Source: Bacteroidota bacterium (lineage in GTDB: Bacteria; Bacteroidota; Bacteroidia; Palsa-965). Taken from it: a stretch of 33,826 nucleotides of DNA. The notes under the pieces are model-generated. The model was not told where the DNA came from. It saw nothing but the letters and a program-made list of their open reading frames with translations, and did no database searches. The DNA is taken from positions 1 to 33,826 of the forward strand of contig JAAFIA010000054.1 of the NCBI GenBank assembly GCA_013298545.1, written 5' to 3'. Positions 1 through 6,063 of the stretch are shown piece after piece; position 1 is the first letter of the stretch; the number at the start of each line of letters is the position of its first letter. Made by a program: the position numbers and the translations under genes.

Positions 1-1
1 C

Positions 2-529
2 ACAAGCCGATTGGAACTTTATACCGGTAATCGCACAGACAACGAAAAAATGGTTTGGAAGGCCTCGCCCGCAGTCGATTATTACCCTTCTGATGATGGA
101 TTTGAAAGTCTTACGAAAACAATCGCAAACAACATACACATCGATTCCTTGAATCGTTTGACATTTCAAATCAATGAAATGGGCTGGAATATGCTCGCTC
201 GCGTCATTCCAACAACGTATGAAGCCAAAACATCCTTGTTTTTAACCGTCGATTCAAAAGACTCAACGCTATTCACGTGTTTACTCTTAAAAGATAAAAG
301 TGTGCTGCTTCCACCCGATTATAAAAACCCAATTGAAGCGTCTAGTTTTGGTGGCGTTCCGAAAAACATTCCGGCTGTTTTGATGGCTTATAAATTTGTT
401 GATGGTAAAATCCTTTTTGGAATGCGAACAATAGAAACTGGCCAAAAAGACAACGAAGAACTCGTTTTAGTATGGATGAGTTTGATCGAATTTCGGCAGC
501 AATTAACCAAACTCGATGCGCCCCGCTGA
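2..529 (+). CDS. Hypothetical protein, 5' end outside window
   Basis: This reading frame is open to the left edge of the window (175 codons visible, then TGA), so the true start probably lies upstream. A TTG at position 11 could be read as a start, but nothing favours it. The product is soluble-looking, with no signal peptide or membrane segment in the visible part and no motif I recognise. The next gene is 100 bp downstream, begins with its own promoter-like box, and so is probably separate. I assign no function. Confidence 0.6.
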   Translation, partial: TSRLELYTGNRTDNEKMVWKASPAVDYYPSDDGFESLTKTIANNIHIDSLNRLTFQINEMGWNMLARVIPTTYEAKTSLFLTVDSKDSTLFTCLLLKDKSVLLPPDYKNPIEASSFGGVPKNIPAVLMAYKFVDGKILFGMRTIETGQKDNEELVLVWMSLIEFRQQLTKLDAPR

Positions 530-570
530 ACAGTTTGTGCATAATTTCCCCCCAATTGAGGAAAAGTAAT

Positions 571-602
571 TTTTACCCCCGTTTTCAAATCACCTACTTT
601 TG
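571..602 (+). promoter_or_regulatory. Bacteroidota-type promoter for the transaldolase gene
   Basis: TACTTTTG at 595-602 matches the -7 consensus TAnnTTTG. TTTT at 571-574, 20 bp upstream, is a partial match to the -33 box TTTG. The box ends 26 nt before the ATG at 629. No Shine-Dalgarno sequence is visible, as usual in this phylum. Confidence 0.5.
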
Positions 603-628
603 CGGCACACAAAAAATCAAGCTACCGC

Positions 629-1282
629 ATGAAATTTTTTATTGATACGGCCGATCTGGCACAAATTAAAGAAGCACAAGAACTCGGCGTGCTCGATGGC
701 GTTACCACAAACCCATCTTTAATGGCGAAAGTCGGAATTGCTGGCGAAGCTGCCGTCCTCAAACATTATGTCGATATCTGCAACATCGTAACGGGCGATG
801 TCAGTGCCGAAGTTATTTCTACCGATTACGAAGGCATCATCCGCGAAGGAGAACGCTTGGCCGCTTTGCACCCGCAAATTGTGGTAAAAGTTCCTCTGAT
901 TAAAGACGGCGTTCGCGCCATCAAATACTTTTCCGAAAAAGGAATCCGTACCAATTGCACCCTCATTTTTTCTGCCGGACAAGCTTTGCTTGCCGCAAAA
1001 GCTGGCGCAACGTATGTTTCTCCATTCATTGGCCGCCTCGATGATGTTTCTACCGACGGTTTGGTCTTGATCGAAGAAATTCGCACCATTTATGATAACT
1101 ACGGTTACGAAACACAAATTTTGGCCGCCTCTGTTCGTCATCCCATGCACATCATCAACTGCGCAAAAATTGGTGCCGATGTAGCTACTTGCCCACTCAG
1201 TGCCATTACCGCATTGCTCAAACACCCGCTTACCGACAATGGCCTCGCTCAATTCCTGATCGATGCGCAAAAGTTTGCGTAA
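629..1282 (+). CDS. tal: Transaldolase / fructose-6-phosphate aldolase (TalC/FSA family)
   Basis: This 217-residue protein has the length of the short transaldolase subfamily. Family members form a Schiff base with the substrate and transfer or release a dihydroxyacetone unit, in the non-oxidative pentose phosphate pathway or as fructose-6-phosphate aldolase. It opens with [10 protein letters not shown] (Asp6), has TTNPSL at 26-31, and has VVKVPL with the expected Schiff-base lysine at 87. The whole TIM barrel is present and no signal peptide is seen. Sequence alone does not separate transaldolase from fructose-6-phosphate aldolase activity. It has its own promoter-like box and is followed by a hairpin at 1312-1351, so it is probably monocistronic. 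Confidence 0.93.
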   Translation: MKFFIDTADLAQIKEAQELGVLDGVTTNPSLMAKVGIAGEAAVLKHYVDICNIVTGDVSAEVISTDYEGIIREGERLAALHPQIVVKVPLIKDGVRAIKYFSEKGIRTNCTLIFSAGQALLAAKAGATYVSPFIGRLDDVSTDGLVLIEEIRTIYDNYGYETQILAASVRHPMHIINCAKIGADVATCPLSAITALLKHPLTDNGLAQFLIDAQKFA

Positions 1283-1311
1283 ACGATCTGTTTATTGAAT
1301 TATTCATTTTT

Positions 1312-1351
1312 ATGCGAAGTGAACGTTCCTTTTCCGAACTTCACTTCGCAT
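1312..1351 (+). terminator. Hairpin after the transaldolase gene
   Basis: ATGCGAAGTGAA (1312-1323) pairs with TTCACTTCGCAT (1340-1351). GTTC/GAAC extends the stem inwards with one bulged base. A T-rich run (TTGTATTTT) follows on the plus strand. It is probably a Rho-independent terminator, though the T tract is interrupted. It lies only 23 nt before the next start codon. Confidence 0.55.
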
Positions 1352-1374
1352 TTGTATTTTAGCCTATATCTATT

Positions 1375-1998
1375 ATGATCTTATACATCAACAGCGATCC
1401 ACCCGATCCAGATTCCATTCAAGATGTTGCCGAAGTCTTGCGCAAAGGCGGCGTCATCATTTATCCAACCGATACCGTTTATGGTATTGGCTGCGATATT
1501 TATCAACCCAAAGCCATCGAACGCCTTTGTCGCATCAAAAATATTCGCCTCGATCAAGCCAATTTCTCCATTCTCTGCCACGACCTTTCGCACCTCTCCG
1601 ATTTTACGCGACCCATTCCCAATCCTGTATTTCGTGTTTTAAAACGCGCTTTGCCTGGACCTTATACGTTTATTCTCGAAGCGAACAATCAAGTACCCAA
1701 ACTTTTCCAGACCAAGAAGAAAACGGTTGGCATTCGTGTGCCTGCTCATCCGGTTGTTCAGGCCATTGTCAAAGCACTTGGCCACCCCATTATTTCGTCA
1801 TCGGTGCACGACAAAGAAGATGAGTTTATGGACTATTATTCCGATCCAGAACTCATCCACGAAAAATACAAAACACAAGTTGATCTGGTTGTGCATGGTG
1901 GTTTTGGCAACCTGCAAGCATCAACGGTAATTGATTGTAGCACGGGCGATTTTGTGGTTGTGCGTGAAGGATTGGGTGAAGTTGAGGGATTGTTTTAG
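1375..1998 (+). CDS. YrdC/Sua5-YciO family protein (threonylcarbamoyl-AMP synthase-like)
   Basis: This 207-residue protein has one YrdC fold: GGVIIYPTDTVYG at about 25-37, the KxxR-type segment KNIRLD near 55-60, and GIRVPAHP near 122. YrdC/TsaC members make threonylcarbamoyl-AMP from threonine, bicarbonate and ATP for the tRNA t6A modification. YciO is a close paralogue whose role is less certain. The short length (no Sua5 C-terminal domain) and the central segment look more like YciO than TsaC, so I leave the symbol empty. The start ATG lies 23 nt after the preceding hairpin. It is a cytosolic enzyme with no operon partner. Confidence 0.85.
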   Translation: MILYINSDPPDPDSIQDVAEVLRKGGVIIYPTDTVYGIGCDIYQPKAIERLCRIKNIRLDQANFSILCHDLSHLSDFTRPIPNPVFRVLKRALPGPYTFILEANNQVPKLFQTKKKTVGIRVPAHPVVQAIVKALGHPIISSSVHDKEDEFMDYYSDPELIHEKYKTQVDLVVHGGFGNLQASTVIDCSTGDFVVVREGLGEVEGLF

Positions 1999-2081
1999 CA
2001 TTTTGCTGCGATCATATATTCGTATGCAAAAATGTAAATGATACACACTCCGCGGGTTCCCATCATCACCATAAACACCAC

Positions 2082-2119
2082 AAAAAAAGAGCAGCCCAAC
2101 GCGTGTACAGGCTGCTCTT
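2082..2119 (-). terminator. Terminator after the CCC-motif gene
   Basis: AAGAGCAGCC (2087-2096) and GGCTGCTCTT (2110-2119) form a perfect 10-bp stem. A run of seven A at 2082-2088 gives the U tract when read on the minus strand, so it terminates the gene ending at 2139. Confidence 0.8.
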
Positions 2120-2138
2120 GAAAATAGAGAAATTAAAT

Positions 2139-2516
2139 TCACATATTTCCACCTATGACCAAGATGGCAATGACGATTAAGATGATTGCCAAAATTGCAC
2201 TATAAATAATAACACCAACCAAGGCACAAGTACGGCCGCTTTTTACTTTTGAAAAAGACGAAGGTGTATAAGCATTGGGATTGGCGTTGTAGGTACGGAT
2301 GGCCGAATTGCCCATAGAAAGCGCAATCCATCCGAAAATATAACCGATAAGACCCAACACAAGAATAACGGATAAAATGCCAAAAACCTGAATCAGGCCG
2401 GCACTTGGTAAATCTTGCTGCATGGGATAATTCGGCATGCCCTGATTTTGCGGTGGAAAACCTTGTTGTGGATTTCCATAGGGATTGGGTTGTTGCGGAG
2501 GATAGTTTGGATTCAT
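2139..2516 (-). CDS. CCC-motif/DUF4190-like small membrane protein
   Basis: This 125-residue protein has a proline/glutamine/asparagine-rich cytoplasmic head (residues 1-35) and two hydrophobic segments (about 42-72 and 95-122). Between them is the family segment ALSMGNSAIRTYNANPNAYT, which aligns with ALVMANKALNEYKANPGAFT in the gene at 2902-3474. The two are clear paralogues with the same arrangement (head, TM, N-rich loop, SGRTCALVG or AGRICAIIG, TM). The family is common in Bacteroidota and has no known biochemical role. The DUF2752 gene lies between the paralogues and all three point the same way, but terminators separate parts of the cluster. The head is much shorter than in the paralogue. 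Confidence 0.8.
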   Translation of the reverse strand: MNPNYPPQQPNPYGNPQQGFPPQNQGMPNYPMQQDLPSAGLIQVFGILSVILVLGLIGYIFGWIALSMGNSAIRTYNANPNAYTPSSFSKVKSGRTCALVGVIIYSAILAIILIVIAILVIGGNM

Positions 2517-2542
2517 AGTTTGGTGTTATTAGAATGCGAAGA

Positions 2543-2839
2543 TCAGAAAAAAATGAGTTTGATTAACCAATTGCCAAAAGCCAATACCGATGTGCCAATG
2601 AACGTGTATTGCAAAATCGCCGCCCCATTTTTGAATTTAAAAATGAGGTGAAGGATTAAGAAAATGATCAGAAACAAAAACGGAATTAATCCCGGATATA
2701 ATTTCAGACTCAGCCACACATCGCCACGCATCAAAGCCACAAAAGCCCGTTGCATACCGCAGCCCGGACAATCCTGTCCAATGGCTTCTTTTACAGGACA
2801 AGACAGAAAATGATTTTCGAGCCAGTCAATCCACGACAT
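2543..2839 (-). CDS. DUF2752 membrane protein
   Basis: The family signature CPGCGMQRAF follows a short N-terminal stretch, with two hydrophobic segments towards the C terminus and about 98 residues in all, the usual DUF2752 size. I chose the ATG at 2839; the only longer option is a TTG two codons upstream. Function is unknown. The paired cysteines could bind a metal or be redox-active, which is inference. It lies 26 bp from one CCC-motif gene and about 60 bp from the other. This neighbourhood is recurrent in Bacteroidota as far as I recall. Confidence 0.85.
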   Translation of the reverse strand: MSWIDWLENHFLSCPVKEAIGQDCPGCGMQRAFVALMRGDVWLSLKLYPGLIPFLFLIIFLILHLIFKFKNGAAILQYTFIGTSVLAFGNWLIKLIFF

Positions 2840-2849
2840 AAGCAAAGCG

Positions 2850-2884
2850 AAAAGCGCAGATCAGCAAAACCGATCTGCGCTTTT
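2850..2884. terminator. Perfect hairpin terminator between CCC-motif and DUF2752 genes
   Basis: AAAAGCGCAGATC (2850-2862) and GATCTGCGCTTTT (2872-2884) form a perfect 13-bp stem with a 9-nt loop and A/T ends on both sides. It most likely terminates the minus-strand gene 2902-3474. Its edge is only 11 nt from the DUF2752 start, so it could also attenuate that gene. Confidence 0.75.
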
Positions 2885-2901
2885 ATGTTTAGCAGATATG
2901 A

Positions 2902-3474
2902 TTAGAAACGCAATCCGCCAAGTCCTGACATCGAAGTTCCGATGAAAGCAAAAAGTACGATTACATAGATCAAGTATAATGCAGACAAAATCAGACCAAT
3001 GATGGCGCAGATACGTCCGGCATTTGCATTTTTAAACGATTGTTGTGTAAACGCGCCTGGATTGGCTTTGTACTCGTTGAGGGCTTTGTTGGCCATCACG
3101 AGCGCGGCAATACCGCAACCCAAACCAATGATGCCATAGCACCAGCAAGTAACAATAGATGCAATACCTAAAATCAAAATAGCAACAGCATTCGGAACAT
3201 CGCGTTGTGTACCAAATGTATTTTGTGCATACGGATTCTGATTGTATGGATTAGGATTCTGCTGTTGTCCATAAGGATTTTGCTGATTGCCCATGTTTGG
3301 GTTCTGCTGCTGTCCATAAGGATTTTGCTGATTACCCATATTGGGGTTCTGCTGGTTGCCCATGTTTGGGTTTTGCTGATTACCCATATTCGGGTTTTGC
3401 TGATTTGGATTCCCTTGGTTGGGATCAAATGGCGGCGGTGGTGGTGGTGGAAAAGGAGGATTCTGATTATCCAT
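2902..3474 (-). CDS. CCC-motif membrane protein with Asn/Gln-rich repeat head
   Basis: This 190-residue protein starts with a poly-proline tract (residues 7-15) and a low-complexity head of repeated GNQQNPNM and GQQQNP units (about 21-86). The membrane part has two hydrophobic segments (about 95-125 and 150-180), with the Cys-rich stretch TCWCYGIIGLGCGI in the first. It is a paralogue of the protein at 2139-2516. The head is presumably cytoplasmic and disordered. Function is unknown. The repeat is encoded by near-identical 24-bp units, so its length may vary between strains. Confidence 0.85.
   Translation of the reverse strand: MDNQNPPFPPPPPPPFDPNQGNPNQQNPNMGNQQNPNMGNQQNPNMGNQQNPYGQQQNPNMGNQQNPYGQQQNPNPYNQNPYAQNTFGTQRDVPNAVAILILGIASIVTCWCYGIIGLGCGIAALVMANKALNEYKANPGAFTQQSFKNANAGRICAIIGLILSALYLIYVIVLFAFIGTSMSGLGGLRF
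3217..3414 (-). repeat. Coding tandem repeat, 24-bp units (GNQQNPNM)
   Basis: The DNA encoding residues 21-86 of the CCC-motif protein is a run of degenerate 24-bp units (GNQQNPNM, GNQQNPYG, GQQQNPNM). Neighbouring units are close to identical, so expansion or contraction by slippage would stay in frame. Confidence 0.8.
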
Positions 3475-3586
3475 TGTCTGTATAAATTGTTAATTCAGCT
3501 AAGATAGAAAAAAAATGAACCCCGCAATTTTTCTTTCATAAACGGATGCTTTTTCTATATTTACATCAAACCAAAACACGCTAATC

Positions 3587-3952
3587 ATGCAACAAAGTAG
3601 CAATCCAACACCACATCCCTCGCCGCAGGGTACAAACGATCAAGGTAAAACCATTGCCATCATTGCATACATTACCCTCATCGGATTCATCATTGCGCTT
3701 GTCATGCACAGCAGCAATAAAACCAGTATTGCTCGCTTTCACCTTCGACAAGTTGTAGGGCTGCTTTTTTGCGGTGTGGGAATGATCATCCTTATTTTCA
3801 TTCCATTTTTAGGCTGGGTGCTTTACCCACTTGTTGGAATCGCACTTTTTGTATTCTGGATTATGGGACTCATCGCGGCCATCAACGGCGAAGAAAAACC
3901 AATGCCACTCGTGGGCGAATTTTTCAATAAAACATTTACATTTATTGATTAA
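3587..3952 (+). CDS. Small membrane protein, DUF4870/Tic20-like
   Basis: This 121-residue protein has a hydrophilic N terminus (about 20 residues) and three or four hydrophobic segments from residue 22 on. The pattern 'hydrophobic helix, NNKT(S)xARFHLRQ, long hydrophobic helix, MGLIAAINGEEKPMP' is that of DUF4870/Tic20-like proteins, where the FHxRQ stretch is conserved. No activity is known. TATATTTA, a weak -7-like box, lies about 25 nt before the ATG. The gene is transcribed divergently from the CCC-motif gene and converges on coaE at a shared terminator. Confidence 0.75.
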   Translation: MQQSSNPTPHPSPQGTNDQGKTIAIIAYITLIGFIIALVMHSSNKTSIARFHLRQVVGLLFCGVGMIILIFIPFLGWVLYPLVGIALFVFWIMGLIAAINGEEKPMPLVGEFFNKTFTFID

Positions 3953-3972
3953 AAGAAATGCTTACTAGCTAT

Positions 3973-4006
3973 AAAAAAAACACCGCCATTCAGCGGTGTT
4001 TTTTTT
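3973..4006. terminator. Bidirectional terminator between DUF4870-like gene and coaE
   Basis: AACACCGC and GCGGTGTT (cores 3981-3986 and 3993-3998) form a stem with a 6-nt loop. It is flanked by eight A on the left and eight T on the right, so it can work on both strands. It overlaps the last bases of coaE. Confidence 0.88.
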
Positions 4007-4595
4007 ATGTCTTCGACAACAACTGTTCGTGCAAGGCGATTACTTGCGGCAAAACCAAATGCGTATCATCATTCGTAATTTGAAAATCGGCTAAACTGCG
4101 TTTCTTTTCTTCCGGCCATTGATTTTCCATACGCCTCAACACCTCTTCCCGCCCCGCCCCATCGCGCTTCATCACCCGCTGCATCCGCACCTCTTCCGGC
4201 GCTGTTACCAACACCACCCCATCAAGCCCCGCCTGCCCGCCTGTCTCAAAAAGAATCGCTGCCTCTTTCACAATATACGCATGGTCTGCATGGCGCGCAC
4301 ACCACCCCGCAAAATGCTTACGCACCGCAGGATGAACAATCGCATTCAAACCAGCCAATAATTTTTTATCCGAAAAAACAACCTTAGCAATGATGTGCCG
4401 CAACGGTTTGCCATACACATCAAACACGCCATCGCCCAACAAATCGTGCATTGCCGAAATAAGCTCCGCATCATGCTCCTGCAACCAACGCGCCTCCGCG
4501 TCCGCCTCATACACCGGAACCCCCAAATGCCGGAAAACATTGGCAACCGTGGTTTTGCCACTTCCGATTCCACCTGTAAGACCAATTTTAAGCAT
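4005..4595 (-). CDS. coaE: Dephospho-CoA kinase
   Basis: CoaE phosphorylates dephospho-CoA with ATP, the last step of coenzyme A synthesis. This 196-residue protein has the family N terminus LKIGLTGGIGSGKTT with the P-loop at about 8-15, followed by VFRHLGVPVYEADAEA (substrate-binding Asp), VHPAVRK, EAAILFETG and the lid-region QRVMKRDG. The length is normal for the family. The start ATG at 4595 immediately precedes the P-loop strand. It stands alone, with its 3' end inside a bidirectional terminator. Confidence 0.96.
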   Translation of the reverse strand: MLKIGLTGGIGSGKTTVANVFRHLGVPVYEADAEARWLQEHDAELISAMHDLLGDGVFDVYGKPLRHIIAKVVFSDKKLLAGLNAIVHPAVRKHFAGWCARHADHAYIVKEAAILFETGGQAGLDGVVLVTAPEEVRMQRVMKRDGAGREEVLRRMENQWPEEKKRSLADFQITNDDTHLVLPQVIALHEQLLSKT

Positions 4596-4657
4596 GTGTA
4601 TATATTCTTTTTACCAATCCAAAAGTCAACATTATTCTGCAAACTTGATCATAAATC

Positions 4658-5551
4658 TCATTCCAATAATGTAATTCCCGTCAAATTCGCACCGTTATTT
4701 TTCAAAAACGCATACGTGATTTTGTCCGCTTCGCAGTTGATGAATTCAACCCGTTTTAAACGGCTATATTTAAAAAAACAATTTTTAAGCAGTACATCTT
4801 TAAACGTTGTTTGGGAAAAAGAACAGTTTGTAAAAGAACAATCTTCAAGCAATCCATTAAAAATCAGTTCCGAAAATTGCGTGTCCTTGAAAGATGCATG
4901 TTTCCAATTTGTGTTTTCAATTTTACTATTCCGAAGTTCAGATGTAGAAACCTCAATTCCCGACAAATTCGCATTCGAAAAATCGCAGTTTCTTATTTCG
5001 CTCGCCTTTATTACCGCATCAATAAAAGACGTATTGACAAATGAACTCGTCATAATTTCAGAACCATTAAATTGGCTATTGCGCAAGTCAGCATTTGAAA
5101 AATCACAAGCCGTAATGCTATTTCCTTTAAAGGCAATGCCCGATAAATCAGCCTCAATGAATTTGCACGTTTTAAAACAAGAGCCACTTAATTTATCATT
5201 CACATTATTGATACCCGAAAAATCCGTGTCCACATAATTTTCTCCCGACATATTCCAATTCAAGCCAAGGCTATCCTTCAGTTTGGGAGCCATGCTCTCC
5301 TCTCTTTTATAAAATTCGCTTACAGACGCTTTCTCCGCAGGTTGCATGCGATCCGAAAAATAATTCAGATCAACACCGAAAATTTCGGCAAGTCGATTCA
5401 AGGTCATAATGTCTGGCGTTGATTCTCCCCGCTCCCATTTTCCAACCGCTTGCGGACTAATAGCTACTTGTTGGGCGAGTTCGGCTTGCGAAAGATTGAT
5501 CTTCTTTCTGGCTTCGGCAATTTTGCCGCCAATCAATTTTGAATTTAACAT
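4658..5551 (-). CDS. XRE-type HTH regulator fused to pentapeptide repeats
   Basis: Residues 8-62 are a classic Cro/CI helix-turn-helix (IAEARKKINLSQAELAQQVAISPQAVGKWERG). After a charged linker, residues about 100-275 are a pentapeptide-repeat solenoid with the A(D/N)LSx(I/A)xF pattern (for example CDFSNADLRNSQFNGSEI and CDFSNANLSGIE). Pentapeptide repeats form a right-handed quadrilateral beta-helix used for protein binding; some members mimic DNA and bind gyrase. I chose ATG 5551 (297 residues) over ATG 5578 because 5578 falls in the -7 box. Autoregulation is likely but inferred. The repeat domain may sense a partner. It is monocistronic. Confidence 0.88.
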   Translation of the reverse strand: MLNSKLIGGKIAEARKKINLSQAELAQQVAISPQAVGKWERGESTPDIMTLNRLAEIFGVDLNYFSDRMQPAEKASVSEFYKREESMAPKLKDSLGLNWNMSGENYVDTDFSGINNVNDKLSGSCFKTCKFIEADLSGIAFKGNSITACDFSNADLRNSQFNGSEIMTSSFVNTSFIDAVIKASEIRNCDFSNANLSGIEVSTSELRNSKIENTNWKHASFKDTQFSELIFNGLLEDCSFTNCSFSQTTFKDVLLKNCFFKYSRLKRVEFINCEADKITYAFLKNNGANLTGITLLE

Positions 5552-5577
5552 GGTTTTAGTTCGTTTTTGTGAGGGCA

Positions 5578-5610
5578 CAAAACTATCTTGCCGCCTAGGC
5601 CAAGTGCAAA
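5578..5610 (-). promoter_or_regulatory. Consensus Bacteroidota promoter of the XRE-pentapeptide gene
   Basis: Read on the minus strand, TTTG (5607-5610), a 21-bp spacer and TAGTTTTG (5578-5585) match the TTTG-N19-21-TAnnTTTG consensus well. The spacer contains the 8-bp palindrome GCCTAGGC (5593-5600), flanked by CTTG and CAAG, a plausible site for autorepression by the XRE domain. The -7 box lies 26 nt before ATG 5551. Confidence 0.65.
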
Positions 5611-5706
5611 TAATTCCGACTACTCCTAGTTGCTTTCACGCTACTTTCAGTTGTATGCTGACAACTTCCTGTTGTTTACTAGTAATTAGCATTTTAGCGA
5701 ACTCCT

Positions 5707-5750
5707 AAATTGGCGAATTAGCAATTCGCCAATTTACCAATTCACGAATT
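5707..5750. repeat. Intergenic palindrome, 'caattcgccaattt' word family (copy 1)
   Basis: AAATTGGCGAATT (5707-5719) and AATTCGCCAATTT (5723-5735) form a perfect 13-bp inverted repeat around AGC. They are followed by further variants of the same word (ACCAATTCACGAATTG). The same words recur at 20852-20935. It is non-coding, and the element could form a cruciform or hairpin. Confidence 0.75.
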
Positions 5751-5775
5751 GAAATAATACGTCCACAGTTACCAA

Positions 5776-5815
5776 TAAAAAAAGCCATTCCGTTTGGTTC
5801 GGAATGACTTTTTTG
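5776..5815. terminator. Bidirectional terminator-like hairpin
   Basis: AAAAAAGCCATTCCG pairs with CGGAATGACTTTTTT (one mismatch) around a 7-nt loop, with A and T runs on the two sides. No plus-strand gene ends nearby, so it probably serves the minus-strand T9SS gene that ends at 6064, about 250 nt away. Confidence 0.7.
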
Positions 5816-5924
5816 AAAATTATTAGCTCCTGAAATAAAAGCAGTTTACTTGATTCCTATTCCGACACTTCAGAATTATATTATAGAATTTAGACCGAAG
5901 CCTCAGCATTGCACCTTAGCGTTT

Positions 5925-6061
5925 GAAATTTAAAGTCTAAAATTTGTAGCATAGAACCTGAGATTGCAATCTGAAACATAAAACTCGGAGCTTGAGATTT
6001 GGAACTTGGAACTTGGAACTTGAGATTTGGAACTTGGAACTTGGAATCTGGAACTTAAAGT
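5925..6061. repeat. Low-complexity array of 'ttggaact / ttgagatt' words
   Basis: Short words (TTGGAACT, TTGAGATT, TTGGAATCT, TTGCAATCT, TTGAAATTT) repeat in imperfect tandem. The last 70 bp, about 5990-6060, are the most regular. The array starts right behind the stop codon of the T9SS gene. Arrays of this general kind are familiar in Bacteroidota intergenic DNA; no function is established. The remaining bases of the gap (5611-5706 and 5816-5924) show nothing I recognise. Confidence 0.65.
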
Positions 6062-6063
6062 TT

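Noticed and set aside
719-1270. Minus-strand open frame of 183 codons
   Set aside because: It is entirely antisense to the transaldolase gene, whose motifs are complete. It is a codon-bias shadow.
4395-5237. Plus-strand open frame of 280 codons across coaE and the XRE-pentapeptide gene
   Set aside because: It is antisense to two well-supported genes, lies partly over each, and its product has no family features.
5925-6061. CRISPR array
   Set aside because: The repeated words are only about 8 bp, in imperfect tandem with no spacers and no cas genes nearby.
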